The notes below the pieces were generated by a model. The model saw nothing but the letters and a program-made list of their open reading frames with translations, was not told the origin of the DNA and searched no databases. 64,000 bases of DNA from Cranoglanis bouderius. Lineage: Eukaryota; Chordata; Actinopteri; Siluriformes; Cranoglanididae. Below, piece by piece: positions 33,121-43,452 of this stretch. The translations under genes and the position numbers were made by a program. Location: positions 18,068,242 to 18,132,241 of the forward strand of contig CM042564.1 in assembly GCA_023630585.1 (NCBI GenBank), in the 5' to 3' direction. The number at the start of each line of letters is the position of its first letter. Within the stretch, counting starts at the first letter, position 1.

Positions 33121-33889
33121 GTTCTGGTAATATTTTAACATTAAATGTCACAGGTAAACTTGGCTTTGTAAGGTTCTGCTGCCAGCCAATCATCATCCAG
33201 GATGAAAACAGGTTGAGAGACCTGGATGAGACAGGATGAGAAGATTATAACTAAACCATTCCTAAGTTGTTATTCCCAACATTCAAAACATTTTGAAAGC
33301 CCTCCTGGTGACAGATTGGATCCTTCGGACATCTTTGCATCAGCAAAAGTGCTAAATCATCAGAGAATAAGTACAGTGCATCACATCTCTACTATTTTCC
33401 TATTTAAGTGTTGCTTTTAACACAACATACTACAATGCACGCTATTATTTCAAGATCCCTTCTACTAGATCTAACGCATTAGTGTTCTGATTTATATCTT
33501 ATCTTTGAAGCAGTGGTGTGATCTGTGGCTGTCAGATCTGTGATCATGGTAATAACAGGGACACACCAACCTGAGAATGATAGGGGAGAGTCAGAGGAGC
33601 AAGGCTAGCAACTTCACTGCATCATAGCACTGCCCTTCCCCCTTGAAAACCAGGCAAGTTAGGACTCAGACAAAAAGCGGTGCATACATGCACACACACA
33701 CACAGCTGTGAGCACCTGGAGCACCTCTGTGTCAAGCTGTTGTAGTGACCTCGCTCATCACGCTGTCAGATGCACTGCCGGCCTTGATCCCTCCCTGCTG
33801 ACTACCTCTTCATTAAAACAAACATGCTGTTGGAACTGGATACTGCCCCTCCAGTTATTAACCCTGTACAAATCGATAGTGTTGAGGTT
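33121..33889. other. Non-coding stretch
   Basis: Nothing recognised until the LINE fragment. A short CA tract lies near 33692. Confidence 0.35.
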
Positions 33890-34560
33890 AATGTCCCTTG
33901 GGTCCTTCTCCTTAATATAAAATTTGCTTTTATATCCTCACGTGTTGACTATTGCAATTAGTTTACCAGCTAATTCTACTGCTAGGTTGCAATATATTCA
34001 AAACTCTGCTGCTAGACTTCTTACACATATCAAGCGCTCTGCTCACATTACTCCTATCCTGTCTGAACTGCATTGGCTACTGGTTCCATTTCGCATTGAA
34101 TATAAAATACGTTTTTTTATATTCACATTTAAATCACTTCACTGTTTGGTACTTTGCTATCTCCCCTACAAACCGACCCACTCTCTCAGGTCCACTGGGC
34201 ATGGACTCCTCTCTGTCCCTAGAGCTCATCTCTCTACCATGGGTGGCAGGTCTTTCAGTGTAGTAGCACCCAAGATCTGGAACTCACTCCCTGTGTCTCC
34301 CCGCAGCATCACTTCCATCTCAGAGATCAAATCCCAACTTAAAACATATCTGTTTTCTCTGTGTTATTTGTCCTAACGTGTGGCTATGCATTTTCTCTCA
34401 GTGTCTGTACTATCTGTGCTGTGTTTTTCATTTTCTGTGTTTGATTGTTCATTGTTTTTCACATTGTATGCTTGTCCATGTTTGTTTATTGTTTATGTAT
34501 AATTGTATTGCTATTGTAAAGTGTCCTTGAGCTCTGGAAAGGCACTATATAAATTAAACC

Positions 34561-34611
<51 letters not shown>
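33890..34611 (+). mobile_element. L2/CR1-like LINE 3' end with (ATT)n tail
   Basis: The frame 33924-34376 ends in RLQYIQNSAARLLTHIKRSA, SELHWLLVPFRIEYKIRFFI and GGRSFSVVAPKIWNSLPVSP. These correspond to the QxxQNxAARLLT, HWLPVxxRIxFK and APxLWNSLP motifs after the reverse transcriptase domain in L2/CR1/Rex1 elements. The 3' UTR has cactatataaattaaaccta, followed by the ATT tail typical of such LINEs. It is 5'-truncated, and only the C-terminus remains. Confidence 0.8.
34561..34611. repeat. (ATT)n microsatellite, LINE tail
   Basis: About 17 TTA units directly at the 3' end of the LINE fragment. Confidence 0.9.
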
Positions 34612-35857
34612 AACATAAAGACTCATTAGTAATGCTTGGCCTGTTTCTGCAGCCAGATGAGATGCCAAGGGACTGGCTGACAAAGTAAATATGTTCTGGG
34701 CAAGCCTGGAAATGTTCTAGTCAGTACGGACACAAGACCAACACCATGACATAACTTCTATTAAAAACCATGTAAAATTTCAATAAAAACAAAGCCACAT
34801 CATCTATCACAGCCTTGATGGACTCTAACTTTCTTTGACATGCATGTCCTTTTTTAAAAGACATGTTTTGCAAGGTTGCAGTAAACTTTGAATGAGTGAA
34901 CTGTGCAGTTGAAATGCTATGCAATTCAGTTAATTGTAGGGAGTAAGCAACTGCATTTGTCCTGGATACAACTCTAACTTATGATTATAATTCTAAAGGA
35001 GGAGTAACCTCAGAATGAGGAATTTTGGGGAGTTTTGTTGTGTTACATGCTGGCACAACACCAGAGTAAGCATTATGCCCCAAAACCTTCTGTTTCTAAC
35101 CTTCTGTTTCTAAGTACTCCTTCTCCTCTCTCTTGCATGCAAAGACACTGACAATATGTGTATGGCTACAATACCAAGAATGCTTAATCATTAGTTCCCC
35201 TCCATGCAGACCGTGGCTCTCAACTTTCCCAAGCAAGTGCTAACATGTTTACCACTGTTCCGATTCTTCCAAAGTTCATGATGTTCAAGAGATAATGCTC
35301 AATTGTGGACTAACAGATATATGTTGATGATTTGATGTAACAGTTTGTGGTTGGAGAGAGGCCATGCTTGGAAAATTATTTCTATTACTGTAAGAATGGT
35401 ATTGTGTCAACAACTAGAGCTTTTTTGACAACATGACAAACAACATAGCTAATAACAGTGGAAGCACCTATTCTGCACAGTAAGTACAATATGTAGTATG
35501 TGCTAGGTAAGTATATTTTTTAACAATAGATTTCTGAGAATTTTTTCTATAATTGATTTTAAAGTTGAAAATTACCATGTTTGCATGCAATATGTAATTA
35601 TGTAGCACTTACAAGTAATAGATGATGCACAAGTTCAATATGTAAGCAGAAAAAAGTAAGAGTAAAAGTAAAAGTAAAAAAAAGTATACATCATCATCAT
35701 CATCATGATGTAATGCTAAGAAAAAATGTAAATAAAGTCATAAATGTATGCATTATAATTTGTCATTTGGCAAGTATTGTTATATACTTTTTTTTTTAAT
35801 CATTAGTTACTATGTACTTACATTTCCATCTTTCCAAATTATGCATCAAGTGTTATT
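34612..35857. other. Non-coding stretch
   Basis: No gene seen. Short simple repeats (agtaaa)n and (atc)n lie at 35655-35708. Confidence 0.4.
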
Positions 35858-35859
35858 TA

Positions 35860-37446
35860 CAGTGGGTATAGAAAAGAATCACCCCCCTTTAAAATAATCA
35901 CATTTTGTTGCTTTTCAGCCTGAAATGAAGACGGACACAGTTTTTGTTTTATCCAGCTGTATTTACTCAGTGAAAATTATAACATCCAAGTGAAAGATGT
36001 CACCAACATGTCAGAAAAATTTTTTAAAAATAAAAATAAAAAATAAAAACCAGAATCACTGAGTTGGAAAAAGGATCACCCCCCTCCTAAAAATGACTTG
36101 TAAACTCAATAAGGTGTAGCTAATCACCTTCTCAATGGCACACAAAGCCATTTGACTCTCAACTGTAATCAGCTGTGGTAATTTTGATTAGCTCAGCATG
36201 AAAAGAGCTTTCGTGGAGCATTTTGTAGTGCAACTGAAGCAAACAATCAACTATGGGTGGCAATCAACAATTGTCAGAAGATCTCTGCGATAAAGTTGTG
36301 GACAGGCACAAGTCAGGAGATGGATACAAAAAATTTCAAAGGCTTTATCAATGCCTAGAAGCACAGTGAAGTCTATTATTAAGAAGTGGAAAGTATTTGG
36401 TACAACACACCCTCCCTGGATCAGGACATCACTCCAAACTGGATGAAAGAGCCAGGATGAAACTGGTCAGAGAGGCTACCAAGAGGCCTACAGCAACTCT
36501 GAAGCAGTTGCAGGAATTTATGACAAAGAGTGGTCATTGTGTGCATGTGACAACAATATCACAAATTCTCCACAAATGTGGCTTGTATGGGAGGGTTGCA
36601 AGAAAAAAAGCCACCCATGACTGAGCTTTGCCAAAACGCACCTTGAAGATTCTGAGGCCACATGGAAAAAGGTGCTATGGTCAGATGAATTATTTGGCCT
36701 CAACATCAAACGATATGTCTGCTGTAAATCCAATACAGCTCACCATCCAAATAACACCATTCCTACAGTAAAGCATGGAGGTGGTAATATCCTGTTATGG
36801 GGGTGTTTCTCTGCAGCAGGGACTGGAGCACTTGTCAGGATAGAAAGAAAATGGATGGGGCAAAATACCGTCAAATTCTTGAGGAAAATCTGCTGCCCTC
36901 TGCCAGAAAGTTGTCAATGGGAAGAAGGTTTACCTTCCAATATGACAATGACCCAAATCACACAGCAAAACTGACCACACAGTAGTTGAAGGAGAAAGAG
37001 GTGAATGTCCTTGCATGGCCTAGTCAGAGCCCAGACTTAAACCCCACTGAAAATCTGTGGAATGACTTGAAGACTTTAGTCCACAAACGGTCACCATCAA
37101 ATTTAACTGAACTTGAGCAGTTCTGCAAAGAAGAGTGGGCAAATATTGCAAAGTCTAGATGTGCAAAGTCAGTAAAGACATATCCCAACAGACTAAAGGC
37201 TGTAATTTAAAAAAAGAAGGAAGGCAAATTAAAGCAAGGGGGTGATCCTTTTTACAACTCAGTGATTCTGTTTTTTTATTATTTTTTTTCTGACATGTTG
37301 GTGTTATATGTTTCACTTGGATGTTATATATTGCACTGAGTAAATACAGCTGGATAAAACAAAATCTTTGTCCATCTTCATTTCAGGCTGAAAAGCAACA
37401 AAATGTGATTATTTTAAAGGGGGGTGATTCTTTTCTATACTCACTG
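35860..37446 (+). mobile_element. Tc1-like transposon, full length, defective
   Basis: TA at 35858-35859 and 37447-37448. The inverted ends are cagtgggtatagaaaagaat and, on the other strand, cagtgagtatagaaaagaat. The repeats extend about 200 bp with the inner motif (a)aaggatcaccccc. The transposase is broken. This family differs from the other Tc1 copies. Confidence 0.93.
36253..37210 (+). pseudogene. Tc1-like transposase pseudogene
   Basis: Starts MGGNQQLSEDLCDKVVDRHK at 36253. Later come MLWSDELFGLN (first Asp), VKHGGGNILLWGCFSAAGTG, FQYDNDPNHTAK (second Asp) and SPDLNPTENLWNDLK (Glu). Early stops near 36355, a stop after RVARKKATHD (36622-36624), a frameshift around 36850 and a TAG before LKEKEVNVLAW (36983-36985) disable it. 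The DD34E triad is still visible in pieces. Confidence 0.85.
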
Positions 37447-37448
37447 TA

Positions 37449-39282
37449 TACACACTCATAGGTGTGTTTCTATCACTTTTGTGAATAGTCAGGCAAAAGC
37501 ACTTTGTATAAATATCAGCTTAGCTGTATTCACTGTGTTTTTGGGATGGCATTCTGTGATAAAATGTCTCCCTTGTGTTAAAAAACAAAACAACTATAGC
37601 ATCCAGACTATCTATAAATTAACCCCATACCATACCAAGTACTGTTGTACATATCTAGTACTATTCTTATAACTTACTATGTACCATGTACAAGGCATTA
37701 CCTGTCATTATTACATATTTTTCTTTGTTACTGAATAATGTGATACAATAACTATTCATATAAAATAATTATGCCCCGTTGTGTATCATTTTACAGGTTG
37801 TTTTTTTTTTTCCTAACACAGAACAAATAAATTTTGGCCTGTTTTATTCATATTAGAAGCATGCTGAATTTTAAAGTTCTGGATTGGAAAATCCACTGGC
37901 TAGGGCAGTAAAGCTTGTGACATTGGAATGCACAAGTCCAGCTCCCATGAAAAAAATAATCTGTTTTGTGTGTAATTGAAGTTTGTTGTGCCAGTCTGTT
38001 TACACTACTTCCTTGGAGTTTGAAACAAAACTCTAACACACTATAAATAACCAGCACTGTGAGATCTCTTGAGAATTTCTTTCGTTACAATGCTGTGTTT
38101 CTTTGTATGTTTATGTACAGGGATACAGCAGTCATTAAAGACATTTGGATGAGAGCTTTCTATTAACTTCACAATCATTACAATAAATATCACCTGCACA
38201 AAATATGCTATTTTATCCAAGCACATTATTTAACACTCAGGCAACCTGAATTTCATTAGTTACCTCACTCATCTGAGCCAAGAACAGTAATTGGGTTTTA
38301 GGTCATGCTGCCAAATTGGTGGGATTTGCAGATTCAGCACTCAGGACTGTAGACGGCTCATTAAACTCAATGACCTGCAACCAAATGTACTTGGAACAGG
38401 ACTGTGTGAACAAAAGAAGTGGTGGAATTTAATCATCCCACTAGTCAGTGCAGGCTTTTTTGCTCTTAAGCCAAAGCAGGCTCTCTTTACACTCTGCATT
38501 CCAACTATGCAGTTGTGGTTTGAGTGCAAACGAAGCAGGAGTATAGAGCCCCCAATGCTCTCTTACTAAAGAACCCTGCAGATGGTTCCACTCACACAGT
38601 GCCGATAGAAGTCCCCTCTTATCATCTGTTACACATCATCATGACACACTATTCCACAGGCGTAAAGAACAATGCTGGTATGAGTATGGAGAAAGTACTC
38701 GGTCATAAGTGGATTATTTGTGCTGGATGTGCCAACTTTTAACAAAATGATATTATCAGTAGACTTTGCAGCTACCATATAAACAGGTTTGATTTATGAG
38801 AATGACAGAATGAATATGATAAAGGGTAAATGCATGTAGGAATTCTTAGAATTCTGAGAACATTCAGATGTCTCGCAGCACTAGTGCTGGTAGCAAGACA
38901 AAAATGATCTCTGAGCCAGCTGGAACACAGACAAACTCCCTCATGCATCACGACCCCAAAACTCACTGGCCCAGCACAGCCCACTGCCATGTTTCCTCCC
39001 GAACCATAACATTCACATGCTTATGACACATTAATTATGAGCCACATGGGGAAATTTGTGTCTGTGCTTCTCTGGAAGGATTAATATAAAGCTTTAAGTA
39101 AATGCACATGCAAAAATAGAATAAACAACAATTAATTCATACTCCATAAACTTAAACGTTATGCTTTCTTGTGAAGTTCTTAAAGATGTGGACTAAATTT
39201 GCCTTTTATATTCTAAAGCAGATATTAATGTATGAGTGCCTTGTAACTTCAAAAGTTGTAATTTATCCTGTCTTGCTTATAC
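37449..39282. other. Non-coding stretch
   Basis: No recognisable exon or element between the Tc1 copy and the LTR element. Confidence 0.4.
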
Positions 39283-39287
39283 CTGAC

Positions 39288-39924
39288 TGTTACAAAACCA
39301 CAGACGTGTTGGTCGGAAGAGGGAGTCAGGATGCATGCGCTGTGGGGACGTCAGTCGATATAGAAGAGTTTATTCCAAAAAATAAGAATCCATACTATGA
39401 ACAAAACAAATGATAATCCAGGCTGTAGAAAACAAGAGTAGTGATCTGGGAATCACCGGAACATAGCGTACGGTTAAACACATCTACTAGACTATACAAG
39501 ACTATCCTATGAATAACTATGACAAGCTAAACAAACGCTAAACTAAACTAAACTAAACTAATCTAATCTAATACTATCTAATACTCCGCGCCGAAGCAGA
39601 AACGGAGTGGCGTATTTAAACACAAAGAAAATCACAAACAGCTGAAACTCATGATTACACAGAATGAATTAGACGAACCTGAACCAATAAGAATTAAGGA
39701 GGCGGAGACATGACACAAACCAAAACATGAGCACATGGAAACACAGGAGGCGGAGACATGACGTAACCGAAAACATGAGCACATGGCATAGGTAAACAAC
39801 ACGAGAGTCTTTGTGAATGAAATGTCCATCGGAGAGTTTTTGAATAGCGCTGGAAAGCATGCAGTGGAATGCGGAAGTGTTCGAGTCTGCCGGAGACTCG
39901 AAAAACGAGGGGAAACTTCTAACA
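39288..39924 (-). repeat. 3' LTR (minus orientation)
   Basis: 637 bp. Read on the minus strand it contains a TTTAAATA box (near 39614) and GGAATAAAC, an AATAAA signal (near 39370). It also contains a duplicated block ggaggcggagacatgac (about 47 bp period) and a 9 bp perfect hairpin (39880-39902). It differs from the other LTR by scattered substitutions and a longer aaactaaacta run. Confidence 0.9.
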
Positions 39925-39940
39925 GAGCCCCCCCCCAAAG
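39925..39940 (-). promoter_or_regulatory. Polypurine tract next to 3' LTR
   Basis: Minus strand cctttgggggggggctc directly abuts the LTR, the position where plus-strand DNA synthesis is primed in LTR elements. Confidence 0.75.
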
Positions 39941-40233
39941 GCGCTTCTCCCGAAGCGCCAAAAGTTCTGACCGTTCTGGCGGACCCAGGCCCCTGGGCAG
40001 GATCATAACATCAGCCCCCCAGGACCCGAGGCTGGCGATGTCCAGTGTCCTGAGGCCAGAGCAGAGCGTGTCGGGCTGTCCCTTAGAACTTGTTCGAGAA
40101 CTTGTTCGAGAACTTGTTCGAGAACTTGGTGTGATGCTTGATCTGGTGCTTGACTTGGAACTCGGAGTGACGCTTGACTTGGAGCTTGGAGTGACGCTTG
40201 ACTTGGAGCTCGGAGTGATGCTTGACCTGGTGC

Positions 40234-41109
40234 TTAGCCTGGATCTCGTAGCTGCGCGTGACCTGGTGCTGGGCATGGATCGCGTAGCTGCACGTGATCT
40301 GGTGCTTGGCCTGGAGCTTGACCTGGAAGCAGGATCGGAGTCAGCTCTGGAACCAGGATCGGCATCAGCTTTCGCACCTGAATCGGAATCAGCTTTGGCA
40401 CCCGGGTCAGGAACAGCTTTGGCACCCGGGTCAGGAACAGTTTGGCACCTGGATCAGAGACAGACTTCGAGAGAGACTTAGAGAAGGACTTCGAGAGAGA
40501 CTTAGAGAAGGACTTCGAGAGAGACTTAGAGAAGGACTTCGAGAGAGACTTAGAGAAGGACTTCGAGAGAGACTTGGCAACAGACTTCAGGAAGGACTTG
40601 GAAATAGACTTAGAGAAGGACTTCGAGAGAGACTTAGAGAAGGACTTTGAGAGAGACTTAGAGACAGACTTCGAGAGAGACTTGGAAACAGACTTCAGGA
40701 AGGACTTGGAAATAGACTTAGAGAAGGACTTCAAGAGAGACTTAGAGAAGGACTTTGAGAGAGACTTAGAGACAGACTTCGAGAGAGACTTGGAAACAGA
40801 TTTCGAGAAGGATTTGGAAACAGACTTCGAGACAGACTTAGAAACAGAACAAAGAACTCGGTTAGACCAAAAACCATAGACAAAATAAAAAACTTGGTTG
40901 GAAACAGCATTGGAAATTAAATTGGAGACAGGGCTGGAGACAGAGGAGGAGACAGAGGAGTGAGCTGGGTTGGAGACAGAGGAGTGAGCTGGGTTGGAGA
41001 CAGAGGAGTGAGCTGGGTTGGAGACAGAGGAGGAGACAGAGGAGTAAGCTGGGTTGGAGACAGAGCTGGGAATCAAATCAGCCTCCGAACTGAGAAGGAG
41101 AGCAAACAC
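40234..41109 (-). CDS. Second frame of the LTR element, Ser-rich repeat protein
   Basis: Follows the gag frame in the same phase, separated only by one UAG (41112-41110). The next codon is GTG, so it has no ATG at the junction and would be made by stop readthrough or not at all. It consists of SSVSNPAH repeats, then a long array of SKSVSKSFSKSLSK-type octads, and a tail with KLFLTRVPKL and proline-rich text. No domain is recognised. It may be an eroded or decayed region. Confidence 0.45.
   Translation of the reverse strand: MFALLLSSEADLIPSSVSNPAYSSVSSSVSNPAHSSVSNPAHSSVSNPAHSSVSSSVSSPVSNLISNAVSNQVFYFVYGFWSNRVLCSVSKSVSKSVSKSFSKSVSKSLSKSVSKSLSKSFSKSLLKSFSKSISKSFLKSVSKSLSKSVSKSLSKSFSKSLSKSFSKSISKSFLKSVAKSLSKSFSKSLSKSFSKSLSKSFSKSLSKSFSKSLSKSVSDPGAKLFLTRVPKLFLTRVPKLIPIQVRKLMPILVPELTPILLPGQAPGQAPDHVQLRDPCPAPGHAQLRDPG
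40460..41065. repeat. 24 bp tandem repeats in second frame
   Basis: Two arrays: gacttcgagagagacttaga-gaag (40460-40860) and ggagacagaggagtgagctg-ggtt (40920-41065), each 24 bp. All minus-frame units are open, so the + strand shows equally long RD/EK-rich frames, which are shadows. Confidence 0.9.
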
Positions 41110-42807
41110 CTATCCAGAAATTAAATCTATGTAGCTAGCTATGAAATCAGGAACTGAACTAGGAACATGGTCGGAACCTGGACTTGGACTTGGAACTGGA
41201 CTTGGACAGGAACCTGAACATGGACTCAATTTTGCTCTAACACATGGGCTAGGACTTGGAATGGAGGTCATCCCGTGGACCTCAGATATGGACTGGGATT
41301 GAGAAGAGGCCATCCCGTGGGCCTCTGACTTGAACTTGACTTTGGAGGAGGTCAACCCGTGGACCTCAGATATGGACTGGGCTTGAGAAGAGGCCATCCC
41401 GTGGGCCTCTGACTTGAACTTGACTTTGGAGGAGGTCACCCCGTGGACCTCAGATATGGACTGGGCTTGAGAAGAGGCCATCCCGTGGACCTCTGACTTG
41501 AACTTGACTTTGGAGGAGGTCACCCCGTGGACCTCAGATATGGACTGGGCTTGAGAAGAGGCCATCCCGTGGGCCTCTGACTTGAACTTGACTTTGGAGG
41601 AGGTCAACCCGTGGACCTCAGATATGGACTGGGCTTGAGAAGAGGTCAACCCGTGGACCTCTGACATGGATTGGACAGGAGTGGAGGTTTCTTCTAGAAC
41701 CTCTGGCAGGAATGTGGCTTGGGCGGAGGTTTTCTCATGGACCTCCGATATGAGCAGGCCAGGAGAGGAAGTTTCCTCTTGATTCTCTGGCTGCTGCTTG
41801 TCGGGGCTGGAGGTCGCCTTATTAACCTCCTTGAGCCGCTCCCTTGTGGAGACCTTCTGCTGGGCCTCTGGCTGGAGCTCAGGGCTGGAGGTCACCACGT
41901 GAACCTCCCTGAGCAGCTCCGCTGTGGAGACCTTCTGCTGGGCCTCCTGCTGGAGCTCGGGGCTGGAGGTCGCCACATTAACCTCCCTGAGCAGCTCTGC
42001 TGTGAAGACCTCCTGCTGGGCCTCCGGCTGGAGCTCGGGGCTGGAGGTTGCCACGATAACCTCCAGGGGCAGCTCCGCTGTGGAGACCTCCTGCTGGGCC
42101 TCCTGCTGGAGCTCGGGGCTGGAGGTCACTACGTTAACCTCCAGGGGCAGCTCCGCTGTGGAGACCTCCTGCTGGGCCTTCTGCTGGAGCTTTGGGGTTG
42201 CCCGCCTGTGGAGCCGTTTGAGTGCTCGCCAGCTGCCCTTAAAGCAGTCCTGGGAGCAGAAGTAATAGCTCCTAGTTCCCTGTTTCCTGCAGGTGGGGCA
42301 CTGGAGAATGGCTGGTCGGGTGCAGCCCTCGGTTGCACACTCCTGAAACTGGGGCTGAGAGGTGCAGACCGCCACATTAGCCTGCTTCCTCTCGTAATAC
42401 TCCAGGAATGACTGACTGGACCAATGACCCAGACGGTCCTTCCCCAAGAATGTCCTGAGGTCGGGCATGAATTCTGGGCTGCCAAATACCTGAATCAGTA
42501 GATCCACAAAGCCGGAAACCGAAGAGATCCTGGTGGACCCACTGGCAAGGTGAAGCTCCGCCCACTGACGGGCAGAACCGACCAGGCGGGACAGGAGGAA
42601 CCCCAACCACTGTTCTTCGGTGGGCAAGGGATCCTTTACACTGAGAAAGTACATTTGCGCCTGCCACAAAAAACTCTGAGGCCACACGGAGAAGCCATCA
42701 TATGCCGCCGGGGCATAAATAAAAGTCCACTGTTCGAAGGAAACTGAATCAAGGGGAGGAACAAAAAATTTGGCGTGGCAGGCCCAAGATTTCCCCGCTG
42801 CATCCAT
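41110..42807 (-). CDS. Gag-like protein with METAP1-type C6H2 zinc finger
   Basis: 565 codons, ATG at 42807, 26 bp inside the 5' LTR border. Residues about 50-115 (LPTEEQWLGFLLSRLVGSAR, then SVSGFVDLLIQVFGSPE) resemble the capsid helices of Ty3-type retrotransposon Gag. Residues 157-200 are a zinc finger: C157-x4-C162-x7-C170-x2-C173-x10-C184-x3-C188, then H200, with QCPTC and YYFCSQDCFKGSW. This is the layout of the N-terminal finger of methionine aminopeptidase 1, except that the first His position is Leu196. After it come E/Q/S/T-rich tandem repeats of 26 and then 28 residues. No CCHC knuckle or protease is seen. The finger may replace the nucleic-acid-binding knuckle, but that is inference. 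Confidence 0.8.
   Translation of the reverse strand: MDAAGKSWACHAKFFVPPLDSVSFEQWTFIYAPAAYDGFSVWPQSFLWQAQMYFLSVKDPLPTEEQWLGFLLSRLVGSARQWAELHLASGSTRISSVSGFVDLLIQVFGSPEFMPDLRTFLGKDRLGHWSSQSFLEYYERKQANVAVCTSQPQFQECATEGCTRPAILQCPTCRKQGTRSYYFCSQDCFKGSWRALKRLHRRATPKLQQKAQQEVSTAELPLEVNVVTSSPELQQEAQQEVSTAELPLEVIVATSSPELQPEAQQEVFTAELLREVNVATSSPELQQEAQQKVSTAELLREVHVVTSSPELQPEAQQKVSTRERLKEVNKATSSPDKQQPENQEETSSPGLLISEVHEKTSAQATFLPEVLEETSTPVQSMSEVHGLTSSQAQSISEVHGLTSSKVKFKSEAHGMASSQAQSISEVHGVTSSKVKFKSEVHGMASSQAQSISEVHGVTSSKVKFKSEAHGMASSQAQSISEVHGLTSSKVKFKSEAHGMASSQSQSISEVHGMTSIPSPSPCVRAKLSPCSGSCPSPVPSPSPGSDHVPSSVPDFIASYIDLISG
41265..41690. repeat. 84 bp tandem repeat inside gag
   Basis: About five units of 84 bp (starts 41265, 41349, 41433, 41517, 41601), encoding SEVHGxTSSKVKFKSE and AHGMASSQAQSI per unit. 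Each unit is itself two related halves. Confidence 0.9.
41770..42195. repeat. 78 bp tandem repeat inside gag
   Basis: Four full 78 bp units from 41849 with partial units on both sides. They encode QQEAQQEVSTAELPLEVxV and TSSPEL per 26 residues. The array lies just after the zinc finger. Confidence 0.9.
42208..42339 (-). other. METAP1-like C6H2 zinc-finger segment
   Basis: Codons 157-200 of the Gag-like frame. From memory of METAP1, spacing is identical and blocks LQCPTC and FCSQxCFKGSW are shared. In METAP1 the domain binds the ribosome near the nascent chain exit. What it does in a Gag is unknown. Confidence 0.8.
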
Positions 42808-42833
42808 GTTAGGCGGAGTATTCTGTTACGAAA

Positions 42834-43447
42834 CCACACACGTGTTGGTCGGAAGAGGGAGTCAGGATGCATGCACTGGGGAGATGTCAGTAGATATAGA
42901 AGAGTTTATTCCAAAAAATAAGAATCCATACTATGAACAAAACAAATGATAATCCAGGCTGTAGAAAACAAGAGTAGTGATCTGGGAATCACCAGAACAA
43001 AGCGTACGGTTAAACACATCTACTAGACTATACAAGACTATCCTATGAATAACTATGACAACCTAAACAAACGCTACGCTACGCTAATCTAATCTAATCT
43101 AATCTAATACTCCGCGCCGAAGCGGAAACGGAGTGGCTTATTTAAACACAAAGAAAATCACAAACAGCTGAAACTCATGATTACACAGAATGAATCAGAC
43201 GAACCTGAACCAATAAGAATTAAGGAGGAGACATGACACAAACCAAAACATGAGCACATGGAAACACAGGAGGCGGAGACATGACGTAACCGAAAACATG
43301 AGCACATGGCATAGGTAAACAACACGAGAGTCTTTGTGAATGAAATGTCCATCGGAGAGTTTTTGAATAGCGCTGGAAAGCGAGCAGTGGAATGCAGAAG
43401 TGTTCGAGTCTGCCGGAGACTCGAAAAACGAGGGGAAACTTCTAACA
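42834..43447 (-). repeat. 5' LTR (minus orientation)
   Basis: 614 bp, highly similar to 39288-39924. It would contain the promoter for the element's minus-strand transcript. The gag ATG starts only 26 bp inside its inner border. Confidence 0.9.
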
Positions 43448-43452
43448 GTGAC

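Larger units (their letters stand above)
39288..43447 (-). mobile_element. Non-autonomous Ty3-like LTR retroelement with captured zinc finger
   Basis: Two direct long terminal repeats (39288-39924 and 42834-43447) begin TGTTAC and end CTAACA. They flank a 2.9 kb interior. Flanking pentamers ctgac (39283-39287) and gtgac (43448-43452) fit a 5 bp target duplication with one change. Read on the minus strand, a purine tract (tttgggggggggctc) precedes the 3' LTR. The interior encodes a Gag-like protein, a Ser-rich second frame and no recognisable protease, reverse transcriptase, RNase H or integrase. It is therefore probably mobilised by a partner element. No obvious TGG primer-binding site directly follows the 5' LTR. 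Confidence 0.88.

Noticed and set aside
39813..40481. 222-codon + strand frame across the LTR inner border
   Set aside because: It is antisense to the element and starts inside the LTR. It is a shadow of repeat-rich DNA.
40442..40879. Long + strand frames rich in RDLEKDFE-type repeats
   Set aside because: They are the complement of 24 bp repeats in the minus-strand second frame of the LTR element. They have no start context and no family.
41265..42195. CRISPR-like array of repeats
   Set aside because: The repeats are contiguous 78 and 84 bp coding tandem units without spacers, in a vertebrate genome.
41719..42411. 230-codon + strand frame
   Set aside because: It is the antisense shadow of the gag frame and its 78 bp repeats.
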